Assembly (NCBI GenBank): GCA_003427395.1
Contig: BFEA01000050.1
Coordinates: 5,625-50,314 of the forward strand
Origin: Chara braunii
Taxonomy: Eukaryota; Streptophyta; Charophyceae; Charales; Characeae
DNA: 44,690 nt
Direction: 5' to 3'
Shown: positions 1-9,528 of the stretch, piece after piece
How positions within the stretch are numbered: position 1 is the first letter of the stretch
Layout: each line of letters starts with the position of its first letter
Position numbers and translations under genes: made by a program
The notes under the pieces: model-generated
The model's input: only the letters and a program-made list of their open reading frames with translations
Told to the model about the DNA's origin: nothing
Databases searched by the model: none

Positions 1-216
1 GGGGGGGGCTGAAGTATGTATCCCGCTCACTACGAACTATGCAGTGGCCATAATCAAGCGCACAATTTGCATGTTGATGGGCCCGCAGCACTCGAACAAA
101 CCTGGAGTTTATTCTGAGTTGCCGACCGAAGGCCGCTACAAAAGGTTACCGTGAAGATGGCCTACAAGGGAGAACTTCGAACACCATTGGTGTGCTGGGG
201 TGGTTGGGGTTGGGTG

Positions 217-250
<34 letters not shown>

Positions 251-979
251 TGGGTCCAGTACTCCAAGCGATGGCAGTTGACCCATATCACTGCCCACTT
301 AGCAACACTTACCAATGATTGTTTCGATTTATTCTTATTTATGTCGCTCCAACATGAATTCCGGCTTTGTTACAAAAAGTGAACAATCAAAAGGTTCACT
401 TTTAACGAAATGTGTATTTTGTTAAGTCATATCCCTACTATGAACATGCCCCGTGTCCCTCGAACTATAATCCTGAAAGGAACTGAATCGACACGTAGGC
501 ATGCTCCTTATAGCCTGATGAGCATCCCTACTCAGAAACCCTCGTCATAATCTAAATCAACTCTGAAAAGACTCTTGCAGCACCATGAGGGAAAGAGGCA
601 ATCCAAGTAGGGTGATATCAAACAGAAACATACCACGTGTCCATCCTACTTATAAACATGACCGGTAAACGGAGCCGACACGTAGGCACGCCCATTAATT
701 TGATGAGTAGCATTGATTGCCCTCAACCGAGGGGACTAACTACCCAGCGCATTCGAAAGTCATAGCCCTAATCTGAAATCCTCATCTTCTACTACAAAGC
801 TTCTACAGCACGGCGAGGAGGAGAGGCATTCAGACCAGGTAGATAGAAGATCAATTATAACGAATCTCTGGACAAAGTTTGATTGCGCTATTTCGCTGTG
901 TCTGCCGTTGTGGCAGGACAGAAATGAATCACATGGGCAGCCCTGATACCTAACAGCACTTCACATCCTGCCTTGCCAC
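1..979. other. Gene-free left edge with a GT microsatellite and a degenerate direct repeat
   Basis: I see no supported gene. A (GT)n tract lies at about 220-249. Two degenerate direct copies of a unit follow at about 449-610 and 636-835. Both contain CGACACGTAGGCA (near 490 and 678, offset about 188 bp) followed by a GATGAG motif, and both end in a GGAAAGAGGCA or GGAGAGGCAT block. A short hairpin, AAAAGTGAAC/GTTCACTTTT, sits at about 376-405. Confidence 0.5.
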
Positions 980-1111
980 GTGGAGAAGACTTATATTCAT
1001 AGCAAAAGAGAGTATTCCCCCGACTATCCTGATCAACCAATGGTTAAAAACGCAAAGACTAGATACGGTGAAGCCAACCCCTCACCTGCAACCTGGCTGA
1101 TCCAGCGTTCG

Positions 1112-2077
1112 CTATCCTACCCCCTCACGCCACCATCCCACTCCCCACACCCCCACGCCGCCCTCCTGTTTGCTGAGCACTCCATTCGGCTGACCCTCTC
1201 GCCCGTCTCCCCAATCAACGCCAGAATCACACGAAAAAGAAAACAGGAAGGGAGGGAGAGGGGGGGAAGAAAAATGACCATACGCAGATACTTCACCATA
1301 TCTGCCGATATTGTTATTGTTGTAGATATCATTGCTCCCTGCCGCGCACGAACACCGCTTCCTTCTGTCCATGGCACTGTCGTGCGCAGCCTCCTTGTTG
1401 TTGCTGTAGTTGTCACTGTCGATGCTCATGGCCTGTGTAGATACCAGCGGCACAGTCACAGGCATGGTGTAGTTGTTGATGTTGCTGTTCATGGCTTGTG
1501 AAGAAATGAGCGAGCTGGTCACAGACAATATTGGCTTGTTACTGTTGTTGTTCTTGTCGTTGGTGTTGTTGTAGTTGTTGTTGTTATTGTTGTTGTTGTT
1601 GTTGTTGTTGTAGACATCGGCGAGGCGGGCGAGATCGTTATCATCGTTGCTGTTGGTCATGATGGCGTCGTCGGCGATGGTGTTATTAGCCTGATCATGT
1701 CCAGCGTTGGTGCAATCGGCCAGATCGTCTTCCACGATATTATCAGCATCATCGTACCATCGATCTTCCAATGCAGCGCAGAGAACTTGCCCCTCCTCAA
1801 GCTCCTCGTAGAAGCACCGCATCAAATCGCGCCATCGCGGCCCATCAATACACGCTTTCAAACAGGGCGGTCCCCCCCCCTCCACCCCCCATGTAATCTC
1901 CATCATGCTTCGCTGTTTCCTCCGGGTCCACGTGAGCGACGGCGTCATCTTTTCGGCCGCCGCAGATCGCAAGGTCGCCACCACCTTGCTTAGACACGCA
2001 GTACTAACTTGGATGGTACCAAGCCACGCGACAGCTTCAGACCACAGTTCGCTCAAATCCTCCATCACTACCAACAC
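1112..2077 (-). CDS. Hypothetical Asn-rich protein (321 codons), uncertain
   Basis: This is an open frame on the minus strand with ATG at 2077. The N-terminal ~130 residues have ordinary, protein-like composition: Trp-rich and acidic, with motifs such as TWTRRKQRSMMEITW and PRWRDLMRCFYEELEEG. A run of about 12 Asn from a GTT trinucleotide repeat (about 1560-1610) follows, then Asn/Ser/Asp-rich sequence and a basic, Gly/Trp-rich tail that probably lies outside any real protein. I recognise no domain. It could be the 5' exon of a gene whose later exons are not obvious, a fragment of a DNA-binding protein or transposase, or a chance frame stabilised by the repeat. The C-terminal boundary is the least certain part. 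Confidence 0.35.
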   Translation of the reverse strand: MLVVMEDLSELWSEAVAWLGTIQVSTACLSKVVATLRSAAAEKMTPSLTWTRRKQRSMMEITWGVEGGGPPCLKACIDGPRWRDLMRCFYEELEEGQVLCAALEDRWYDDADNIVEDDLADCTNAGHDQANNTIADDAIMTNSNDDNDLARLADVYNNNNNNNNNNNNYNNTNDKNNNSNKPILSVTSSLISSQAMNSNINNYTMPVTVPLVSTQAMSIDSDNYSNNKEAAHDSAMDRRKRCSCAAGSNDIYNNNNIGRYGEVSAYGHFSSPPLPPFLFSFSCDSGVDWGDGREGQPNGVLSKQEGGVGVWGVGWWREGVG

Positions 2078-2375
2078 TCAGCTGCCACACCTCACTAACC
2101 CCCATCCACATATGCACAGGCTCCACTCCACGAACCCCTTCTGCCAACCCTAGTAACACCCTTTTCCCACCCGACTTAGTCCCTTTGACGGGTTCTACGT
2201 TGTTTGCCACGTGGCAAACAGACGGCCTGGTGTAAAGGCCACGTCAGCAGAAGGAATACCCTCCCCCGACGTGTTGCACGGGGAGCAGGCCGGGCCCTGC
2301 CGGCCGGTCCCCTGCAAGGTACCAGAGCGCACAGCGGCGCGCGGAGTCTTCTTGGTGGGACTCTCAGTTTTCTCG

Positions 2376-2530
2376 CCACCAGTACTTCCTAAAGTTGTGC
2401 CCGTTAACAAGCCAGAATTTTAGGAAACGTATGGGGGCCACTACAGGGGTGCCCAAATTCAACCGACTAGAAACATTTCTACTTTACTTTTTCCTGGGGC
2501 CGATAGCTGGGGCAAGTACTGGTGGTTTAA
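2376..2530 (-). mobile_element. MITE copy A (ACCACCAGTAC inverted ends, core 1)
   Basis: This 155-bp non-coding element is bounded by CCACCAGTACTTCC on the left and AAGTACTGGTGGTTTAA on the right. Its core (cleaned of TIRs) matches, in reverse complement, the copies at 4292-4434 and 42257-42414, including the AGAAACATTTCTA block and the CCGATAGCTGGGGC end. The right end abuts TTAA; the left TTAA is degraded to CTCG. Such short TIR-bounded elements without an ORF are non-autonomous DNA transposons. Confidence 0.7.
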
Positions 2531-2656
2531 TCCCCTCGTCAGAGAGCAATCGATGCTGCTCATCCCACACAAATGGGATGAGCAAATGGGACTCTGGACC
2601 CCGGTTTCGAGCTGGTGCAGCTCCCCACCAATAGATCGGAGACATCTACTATACAG

Positions 2657-2706
2657 GAGGCCTACTATTGGAGGACGCTTGTATCGCCTCCAATAATAGG
2701 CCTCCA
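2657..2706. repeat. Perfect-arm hairpin
   Basis: An inverted repeat with arms GGAGGCCTACTATTGGAGG and CCTCCAATAATAGGCCTCC (one base difference) is separated by about 10 bp. It is adjacent to a copy of the dispersed AGCTCCCCACCAATAGAT motif at 2629-2636. Confidence 0.6.
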
Positions 2707-3184
2707 CCGGATGCTAAGAAAAAAAAAAAAGATCGAGCGCATACTGGTCCCTGACTCCCTGGTGAAGCCATGACCTAAGTTTCAGTGGAGGTGTCATTGC
2801 TTCCTGAAGATCGAGGACATACTCGTCACACTCCGTGGGGTCATCACACCTCCAGGGACAAGACTTAGTATGCCCTCGACCTTGTCCCAGTATAAATCCA
2901 TCTTGTCCACGGAAAACTGGCCTCAGTTCCTCCTCTACGTTTTTTGCTTCAGGAGTTTTTGCTCTAGGAGAGATGGCGGGTGAAAGCCCCCTCCTCTCAC
3001 CCAGCCCCTTTTACCTGTTATCCTGCCTTTCCAGAAACACTGGCTTTGTGACAAAAAAAAGCGGTTGGCGGCAACGTAAGCCTCATTGAATAATTCTGGG
3101 AAAGGAATTGCTGGTTAGGCAAAAATACAAAAAAGGTTCCCACAAAAAAAAAAAAAAGGGTTCCCAAAAAAAAAAAGAGGGTTC

Positions 3185-3221
<37 letters not shown>

Positions 3222-3500
3222 AGGTTCCCAAAAAAGTAGGGTCAGAGATAATGGAGCTCTCAATTCCCAGCCAGTGCAGAAAGTGGTGTCAGAGACGGGG
3301 ATCCCTTGGACAAATTAACGCTTTTTGTTTTCTGTTGGGGGTTTAGGGGTGGGGTGGGGGGGCAGGGCAGGCGGAAATCAGCACCAAATCACCAGTGTTT
3401 GACCCTTCTGCATTTCTATGCAGGACCAATAATAACTTTTATAGGGAGTGAAAGAATTTAACTGGCCGGAGGCTGGCCCGTATCCACAAAAGGCTGGCAC
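2707..3500. other. Gene-free, A-rich low-complexity stretch
   Basis: No gene is supported. The stretch holds a poly-A run (about 2718-2730), and at about 3130-3235 a decayed array of GGTTCCCA/GGTTCGCA words separated by long A runs. A G-rich patch lies at 3338-3372. Confidence 0.45.
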
Positions 3501-3501
3501 A

Positions 3502-3700
3502 TTAAACCACCAGTACCTTTCCCCGCTTGAAAAACAAATATGAGGCTTGCATACGGCCGCAACTTTCGGGAGTTGGGGTGCCGGACCAAAATGGCTGGCG
3601 GCGCCAACCAAAATGAGGCCCGTTCCTGTTTCTTTTTTCCGCCGGCCACGGCTTTTTCAGGTTTGGCTTCAATAGCTGGGCGAGGTACTGGTGGTGGTTT
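3502..3700 (+). mobile_element. MITE copy (ACCACCAGTAC ends, core 2), with a core-1 end joined to it
   Basis: The element starts at TTAA then ACCACCAGTACCTTTCCCC and ends in GGTACTGGTGGT. Its core (GCTTGAAAAACAAAT, then AAATGGCTGGCGG, then TTTGGCTTCAATAGCTG) matches 42411-42600 and, reversed, 41692-41850. Immediately to the right (about 3703-3740) lies CCACCAGTATTTGGCCCAGC, the left end of the core-1 type, so two family members abut. Confidence 0.65.
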
Positions 3701-3740
3701 ACGCCACCAGTATTTGGCCCAGCTATCGGACGTGGGCTTG

Positions 3741-4291
3741 TCCGTTACCGCGGCACAGCCTCAGGAGGTCGGCCGAGAGCAGTGTCTGTCTGGTAGTTCA
3801 GCAAAGGCCGGGCTCAGCAACTTTCTAGATGACACTCCCGAATACAAAAAAGAAAAAGAAAAAGAAAAAAAAGATAAAAAAATACAAGCAACTTTTGCCT
3901 GAGGTTCCTGCCGAAATTCACAATCCAAATTCGAAAAAAAACAACAACGAGGAGCATAAAAATATTCTTTACGGCAGGGACATTCTGTTTTTACTGGCTT
4001 TTTCAGAATTTCAATTTTCAAACAAATTCATAAAAAATCCGGAAAAAAAAAAGTATTTGTTGTACAAAATTGCAATGCAAACAACTCTTGCCTGAGGGTC
4101 TTCACGAAATTCCCAACCAAATTTGAGAAAATAAAATAAAAACAATGGTAGTACTAAATGCTTCCGAAACACTGTACCACATAAAACTCGTTATACAACG
4201 TAGGCACGTTGTATTCGAATACAACGTACCCTGTATGTTGTATTTGAATACAACGTACCCTGTATGTACGTGTACGTTTCGTTCTTTCGGG
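3741..4291. other. Gene-free spacer with repeated ACAACGTA words
   Basis: No gene is supported. It holds A-rich low complexity at 3845-3890. At about 4190-4262 there is a cluster of direct and inverted GTTGTATTCGAATACAACGT words. These resemble the arm sequence of the mariner-like foldback elements at 11391 and 39849. Confidence 0.4.
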
Positions 4292-4434
4292 TTAAACCAC
4301 CAGTACTTGGCCCAGCTATCGGCCGTGGAAAAAACTAGAGTAGAAACATTTCTAGTCGGATGAATTCAGGCGCTCCTACAGTGGCCCGTACATTTCCTAA
4401 AAATTTGGCTTGTGAACGGGCACGACTTCAGGAA
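4292..4434 (+). mobile_element. MITE copy B (core 1, right end lost)
   Basis: It starts at TTAA then ACCACCAGTACTTGGCCCAG and shares the full core with copies at 2376-2530 and 42257-42414, ending near GGGCACGACTTCAGGAA. The right inverted end is missing, apparently cut by the foldback element that begins at about 4440. Confidence 0.65.
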
Positions 4435-4439
4435 TTAGG

Positions 4440-4873
4440 GGCTCGTTCTACACTCCTCGGGCGCGTAAAGTCCCCGAGGAATTGTTCGTTCCACCTATCC
4501 TCGGGGATGCAGTTGGCGAAAAAGAAGTGAAAACACTCCGAAGGAAATTCCTTGGGCTCTGAGGATTTCCCAGCCATTTCTTCCTTTTGCCCAAGGCACC
4601 TCACGAGGTCCGCGTTTCACGGAGAGGAGCAGGCACATGGGTAGCGAGAGGTTACAACCGAGAATCTGGATCATGGCGGCACCCTATTGGCTCAAGGCCT
4701 CAAACACATTTGATTTTTTTTTTCTTTTCTTTTTTCTTGTCTGACATCGTTCCAAGGAAATGTCCTCAGGCGACGTCCCCGAGGACAGGTGGAACGATGG
4801 CAGGAATTTCCTTGAAAACCCCCAAGGAAACTTCCTTCGGCCCCAAGGACGCCCCAAGGAGTGTCGAACGACC
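4440..4873. mobile_element. Large imperfect foldback element (~430 bp)
   Basis: Two nested pairs of inverted segments define it. CTCGTTCTACACTCCTCGGG (near 4440-4460) pairs with CCCCAAGGAGTGTCGAACGA (near 4852-4872). TTCGTTCCACCTATCCTCGG (near 4487-4506) pairs with CCGAGGACAGGTGGAACGAT (near 4778-4797). The interior has a T-rich run at 4710-4740. There is no coding capacity. It looks like a MITE or foldback transposon. I could not define a target-site duplication. Confidence 0.55.
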
Positions 4874-5440
4874 CCCTTAAGAAGGTAGAAACACCCCGGC
4901 CGAGCAATGATTGCTCTTTCAGGGTTCCACTTGATTTACTGCCAACCTTGAGAAATTTGAAATCGCTTCCGCAAATCTTTCTTTTTTCTTTTTTTTCTTT
5001 TTTTTTAAACGCCCCCTTTCGTGCTAGTGGTGCTGATAAGAGCAGACACCACTAGCGCCTTTGGAGAGGCTCCATCTATTGGTGGGGAGCATCACCTGCT
5101 GGAAAGCGGGTCAAGCGGCCCATCTACAGAATGGCCTTATCAGGATGGTCAGGCAGCAGGATGATCTTTTTTTTTTTTTTTTTTTTTTTTTTTTCTGCCT
5201 GATAATGGCCTTATCAGGATGGCCTTGGATGCATCAGAACAAGGATCTTGAGCGGTACCACATCACTACCAGCCAAATCCATTTCTGCATTTACCAAAAA
5301 TGGTCAGGCAACAGGATGATTTTTTTTTATTATTATTTTTTTATTATTTTTTTTTGCAGCACATGCTTGTCAGGCAGCAGGATTGATTGCCCTTCAAATG
5401 AGGATTTCCTGCCTATCTTTAAAAAAAGACTCCTGTGGTA
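4874..5440. other. Gene-free stretch with dispersed retroposon-like words
   Basis: It holds T runs at 4980-5008, 5166-5194 and 5322-5355. The word GTCAGGCAGCAGGAT is repeated at about 5148, 5305 and 5370. At 5062-5090 is one copy of the dispersed GGCTCCATCTATTGGTGGGG motif, also at 38350 and, reversed, at 2626, 37350 and 38770. A short inverted pair (GTGGTG/CACCAC) lies at 5026-5056. No gene is supported. Confidence 0.4.
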
Positions 5441-5819
5441 AATTTGTGTACTATCCTCACCCGAATTGAACGCCTGGGGGGCAGTGTAGCTGTCTGTACC
5501 TAGACTAGAAGTCACCCAAAGTACAGGAACAATTACTGGGTCCTCATGTCTAGTATTCCGATGAGAACACCTACGCATATGATCTTACTCTGAGCAAATT
5601 GCAACCAAACAAACTTCGTCGACAGCATCTTTAGCTGCCTATTCATCATCAAAAACCTACCTTTCCGTAGCAAAAATATCCATTAAACGCCGGCAAATGA
5701 GGGTTGGTTTCACACCCAATTACGCTCAATCCTTGACCCGGCAATGTCTGTTTTGCCGCCAATGGTCGTTTTGTCGTTTGATTGTTATGAGAAGTCCTTC
5801 ACTCCCATACTACGCCAGT

Positions 5820-6260
5820 TGCGGCGATCCCACCTACCCCACTGTTCCCACCCGGCCAAACCCTGCCCCTCTCCAACCCAACTTCCATTCAAAACCCCAC
5901 AGTTCCCAAACCAATTCGAAGACAACCCAACCCAACCCAACCGAAAACAGATCTACATCAACCAAACATGAGCCCAACCCCAACCGCAATACGACCCAAA
6001 CTCGACCCAAACCTAAAACCCTGACCCACCCTAAGCCACAAACCTTCACCCTAAACCCTAAACCAAAATTGCAACTCAAAAAGCCTAACCAACCCGGAAA
6101 CGGAGCCTGATCTCAGCCACAACTAAACCCTACTCATCGTCGACACCAAACCCCAACCACAAGCACCAGCCCGCAAAACCCAACCCCAATCTCGACCCCC
6201 ACCCCACAATACATACAAACCCAAATATCAACCAAACCCCCAAAACCCTAACCGCAAACC
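5820..6260. repeat. C/A-rich degenerate repeat with a few CCCTAAA words
   Basis: The + strand is almost free of G and built of AACCC/CAAACC words. CCCTAAACCCTAAACC at 6050-6065 is the plant-type telomere unit, but only about two clean units are present, and other matches are scattered (6001-6050, 6240-6255). It is low-complexity DNA or a tiny interstitial telomeric remnant, not a telomere. Confidence 0.5.
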
Positions 6261-6315
6261 AGCCCCAGATGCCATTAAATTTATAATAATATTCATTAAC
6301 TTAAATTGAATTATT

Positions 6316-6368
6316 CATTAATTACATTAAATTACATTAAATTACATTAAATTACATGAAATTACATT
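6316..6368. repeat. 11-bp tandem repeat
   Basis: About four and a half head-to-tail copies of ATTAAATTACA. A separate short tandem of AAAAGTC lies at about 6556-6584. Confidence 0.7.
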
Positions 6369-6379
6369 GCGGGTACTAC

Positions 6380-6990
6380 GGATCCTCTCTCTTCCATCCA
6401 CCTTCATCGGTGGACTTTACCAGTATTACCTAAAGGCTGTGCTGTAACTTGTGACGACATGTCGTTTCGCCTCCTTTACAACCACCGACCGAAACTCCAA
6501 ACCCAACCAGAAGTCAAAAGTCAATCTGTTCAGTGTGCTACACATTTCCCCAGCAAAGTCAAAAGTCAAAAGTCAAAAGTCAAAATCTGTTACGACTTTC
6601 GCTGCAAGAACCGCGCGTCTGCTCGACAGGACCACGGCATTGAGATCCGTGACTGGCGCTGCAGTGTCGCCGGCAGACATGATATCCTCTAGCATAGCAG
6701 TCCTACATGAAGTTCCCTCTTGATGAAAGAATGTCGGTGATAACGATGATGACGGCAATAACCACAAAATGATCACGACGACGGGGACAACCACAAATGA
6801 TAACGATGACGACAACAAATATGCACCTCGGCGAAAAAAACAAAGGACCGCTATGGCGACGACAATGCCGACAAAGAGGAAAGAAGAGAGAAGAAGAAAG
6901 AAAAAGACAGAAAAAGAAAGAAAAAGAAAGAAGAAAGCATGTATGGCCCCTACGCACATCTGCTCACCATAAATGAAGAAGATGGTCCAA
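6380..6990. other. No supported gene
   Basis: Short open frames here are interrupted and compositionally simple: ACGATGACGACAA-type triplets at 6730-6830 and AAGAAAG-rich at 6875-6940. I see nothing I would call a gene or a known element. Confidence 0.4.
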
Positions 6991-6999
6991 AAAAATTAC

Positions 7000-7325
7000 A
7001 AAAAATGAAAAAAAAAAAAAAGAAAAAAAAAAAAAAAAAAAAAAAAAAAAGAAGAAAGGGAAAAAAAAAAAAAAAGGAAGATGAAGTGGCGAAAAAAGAA
7101 AGAAGAAGGGAGTCGGAAGAAGGAAGAAGAAGAAACAAAGACGAAGGAAGAAGAAGGAAAAAAAAAAAAAAAGAAAGAAGAAAGGGAAAAAAAAAAAAAA
7201 AGGAAGATGAAGTGGCGAAAAAAGAAAGAAGAAGGGAGTCGGAAGAAGGAAGAAGAAGAAACAAAGACGAAGGAAGAAGAAGGAAGAAGAACGAAAGACG
7301 GTGGAAGAAGAAGAAGAAAAGGAGG
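7000..7325. repeat. Polypurine (A/G) tract containing a 126-bp tandem duplication
   Basis: The + strand is almost pure A/G over more than 300 bp. A unit beginning at AAGATGAAGTGGCG (7078) repeats at 7204, a spacing of 126 bp. Because 126 is divisible by three, all forward frames stay open through both copies, so the long frames here are a by-product of composition and not evidence for a gene. Confidence 0.7.
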
Positions 7326-7559
7326 ACATCTTTCGTGGACAAAAACGGAAATTCTGGAAGGCATTCCTCGATGCACACCCCGAATTCGGATTTCAGGGTC
7401 AAGGTCTCAGGCCAAGGGGGGGCCAAGGGAGGCCAGCCAGGTCGGTCAGTTTCAGAAAAAGGTGACGGTCGGGTACCTTCGGAGTCGAGTCCCACAGGCA
7501 CCCGCTGAGCACAGTCGCATCCCAGAGGCAAACGACATTTCTCCAGCCAAAGCTTGCAT

Positions 7560-7857
7560 TCTATAAGCAAAAGTTCCATCCCAGAGGCAAAGGTTGGCAT
7601 TCTATAAGAAGCAAAAGTCACACCTCGTATTGAAAAGTCATATCCCACAGGCAAAGGACACTTTCTTCAGGCAAAAGTCACATCCCACAGTAAAAAAACA
7701 CAGTAATGTTCCAGAGGCAAAAGTCACATCCCACAGTAAAAAAACACAGTAATGTTCCAGAGGCAAAAGTCACATCCCACAGTAAAAAAACACAGTAATG
7801 TCCCGGAGGCAAGAGTCACATCCCACAGTAAAAAAAACGTCCCAGTAATGTTCCACA
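7560..7857. repeat. 46-bp minisatellite
   Basis: Four near-identical head-to-tail units start at about 7673, 7720, 7766 and 7812. Each reads AAAAGTCACATCCCACAGTA, then AAAAAACACAGTAATG, then TTCCAGAGGC. Looser relatives built on CATCCCA.AGGCAAAAG extend upstream to about 7500. There are no unique spacers, so it is not a CRISPR-like array. Confidence 0.75.
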
Positions 7858-7869
7858 GACGAAAAAAAG

Positions 7870-8555
7870 TCGTGACTCACAGACCCAAGCAGGGAGCGCA
7901 CAGCAATGAAAAAAAATTGGGGGAAAAGTACACCAGGCCTTGACATTCCGCCACCTAGAGATAGACCACTGGATCCCCCGATTGGCATTAAGCAGAGTCC
8001 GCTGATGTTCATAGAAGGGGGACGGTTGGGGGGGGGGGGGACCACCACCTGAGGGGAGGCACAGGGATTGGTCCTGTTGTCATGGTCCCTGATGCTACCA
8101 GCTGTCCCCTAGCCGGTATCGGCCACCTGCAGGTCGGGAGCAGCCCCCGCATGTTCTCTCGTGAACACGGTTCTGGCAGGCCGTGGGCATTATGTGGTAA
8201 CGGGTCGGAGGGTCCAAGTCGCGCCAAAGCAAGCAGAGGCAGGGACCAGTTCAGCCTCAGTCCCAAGTCAATATAAGGAATAAGGACTGGCCACCCACAT
8301 TTTCAGGGAAGAATGCTCATTCGTGACAAGTGTGGGAGTGCTGCTGAAGCGCTTGTGCGATATCTGCGAGTAGCATGCACGCGAGAGCAGCCCTGCAAGG
8401 CAGCGCTGTCCTGAGAGGGAAGGCGGTAATAGCCGCATAGCTAGTAGTAGGTGATAGAGCTGAGTAGTAGCGGATGTATTCAGAGTCAAGATTCTCAAGT
8501 AGAGAGAGGGAGAGAGAGAGTGCATGCATGAAGAAGACCAGGAGGGACGCAGACA
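7870..8555. other. No supported gene
   Basis: It contains a G run (8028-8040) and otherwise unremarkable sequence up to GA-rich DNA. I see no gene, RNA or recognisable mobile element. Confidence 0.35.
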
Positions 8556-8560
8556 GACAG

Positions 8561-8562
<2 letters not shown>

Positions 8563-8605
<43 letters not shown>

Positions 8606-8751
8606 TCATGCTAATGGAATTCACAAGAAGTGGCGGCACATTTCTCCACTCAGGACCAGCTCATACTATGACTTTCCTAAATGTATCTGACTGCAATTAC
8701 GGCTGAGTCTTGAAGCTGTCTCTTATACACATCTAGATGTGTATAAGAGAC

Positions 8752-8799
<48 letters not shown>
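8563..8799. repeat. GA microsatellite, present twice because of the adapter artefact
   Basis: (GA)n runs at about 8565-8602 and 8753-8799 flank the Nextera adapter. They probably represent one genomic GA array shown twice. Confidence 0.6.
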
Positions 8800-8801
<2 letters not shown>

Positions 8802-8909
8802 TCATGCTAATGGAATTCACAAGAAGTGGCGGCACATTTCTCCACTCAGGACCAGCTCATACTATGACTTTCCTAAATGTATCTGACTGCAATTACGGCT
8901 GAGTCTTGA
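8603..8909. other. Assembly artefact: false duplication around a sequencing adapter
   Basis: The 111-bp segment at 8603-8713 (beginning AACTCATGCTAATGG, ending GAGTCTTGA) is repeated, identically by eye, at 8799-8909. Between the copies lies the adapter at 8716-8753. The simplest reading is that a mate-pair read was not trimmed and the locus was assembled twice. Confidence 0.85.
8716..8753. other. Nextera mate-pair junction adapter (Tn5 mosaic ends), technical contaminant
   Basis: The sequence is CTGTCTCTTATACACATCT followed at once by its reverse complement AGATGTGTATAAGAGACAG. This is the 19-bp Tn5 mosaic end in inverted tandem, the circularisation junction of Nextera mate-pair libraries. 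It is not genomic. Confidence 0.97.
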
Positions 8910-8971
8910 TGTACCTGACAGCAATTGCGTCCACGGCTGAGTCGAAAAGTCCTACTGTGTCCTCAGAGCGA

Positions 8972-8973
<2 letters not shown>

Positions 8974-9028
<55 letters not shown>

Positions 9029-9072
9029 CCCCTCTCCCCCTCCCTCTCCCCCCCCCCCCCCCCCCCCCCCCA
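8974..9072. repeat. CT microsatellite grading into a poly-C run
   Basis: (CT)n from about 8974 to 9026 runs into CCCCTCTCC-type sequence and then a C run to about 9071. A second short CT array lies at about 9148-9172. Confidence 0.8.
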
Positions 9073-9184
9073 GCCCCGCCTTCTTGCAAGCTACTACCTT
9101 TGTCTATGAAAATGAAAAGTGGAAAGACCACCTGAGTGTGAACTCCTCCCTCTCTCTCTCCCTCTCTCTCCCAAAGAGGTGTTG

Positions 9185-9337
9185 ACGGTTTCTCCTTTCT
9201 ATTTTTTTGTCTTTTTTTTTTGGACCATTTCTTGCTTTATGCGTGTCATCCTTACTTGCGCAGGGGCCATGCTACTCTTCTCTCTGTGTATCATTCCCAT
9301 TTTAACGGATGTTGTGAAGGACACGGTTTCTCCTTTC
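9185..9337 (-). mobile_element. U6 snRNA retrocopy with A-rich tail and 15-bp target-site duplication
   Basis: The unit consists of a U6-like body plus an A-rich tail (T-rich on the + strand, 9200-9221). It is flanked by the perfect direct repeat ACGGTTTCTCCTTTC at 9185-9199 and 9323-9337. The body begins exactly at the U6 5' end and finishes in GGTCC directly before the tail. These are the three hallmarks of LINE-machinery retroposition of a small RNA. Confidence 0.9.
9222..9322 (-). pseudogene. U6 spliceosomal snRNA retropseudogene
   Basis: Read on the minus strand, the body has the U6 landmarks in order: the GTCCTTC start, ACATCCGTTAAAAT, GATACA.AGAGAAGA.TAGCATGGCCCCTGCGCAAG, GGATGACACGCATAAA, then GAAATGGTCC. 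Known U6 has an uninterrupted GATACAGAGAAGATTAGCATGG block. Here a few bases are duplicated in that block and between GCGCAAG and GGATGAC. The 5' stem is also altered, so the copy is not expected to work. No TATA or USE promoter was seen upstream on that strand. Confidence 0.9.
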
Positions 9338-9528
9338 ACGTCGATTTCACAGCTCATTTTTTTCTTCCATAATAAGTCCTTTTTTTTTTTCTCTCTTTTT
9401 GTTTTGCACATAACAAGTGTCTTGCATCCTCCAAGTTTTCGTACTTGAACTTTATTTTTTTACATGTTTATAATTTTTTTCTTCATTTCCAAAAGAATTC
9501 CCCCCAACCCCTATCAAAATATTGGGCT

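Noticed and set aside
5820-6260. Telomere or long interstitial telomeric array
   Set aside because: Only about two clean CCCTAAA units occur; the rest is degenerate C/A-rich sequence.
6939-7508. Long Lys/Glu/Arg open frames on the + strand and Phe/Ser/Leu frames on the minus strand
   Set aside because: They lie over the polypurine tract and its 126-bp duplication; all frames are open because of composition.
7560-7857. CRISPR-like array
   Set aside because: The 46-bp units are contiguous with no unique spacers, and the context is eukaryotic.
8716-8753. Genuine Tn5-like transposon end
   Set aside because: An exact inverted pair of 19-bp mosaic ends with an identical flanking duplication is the Nextera library junction.
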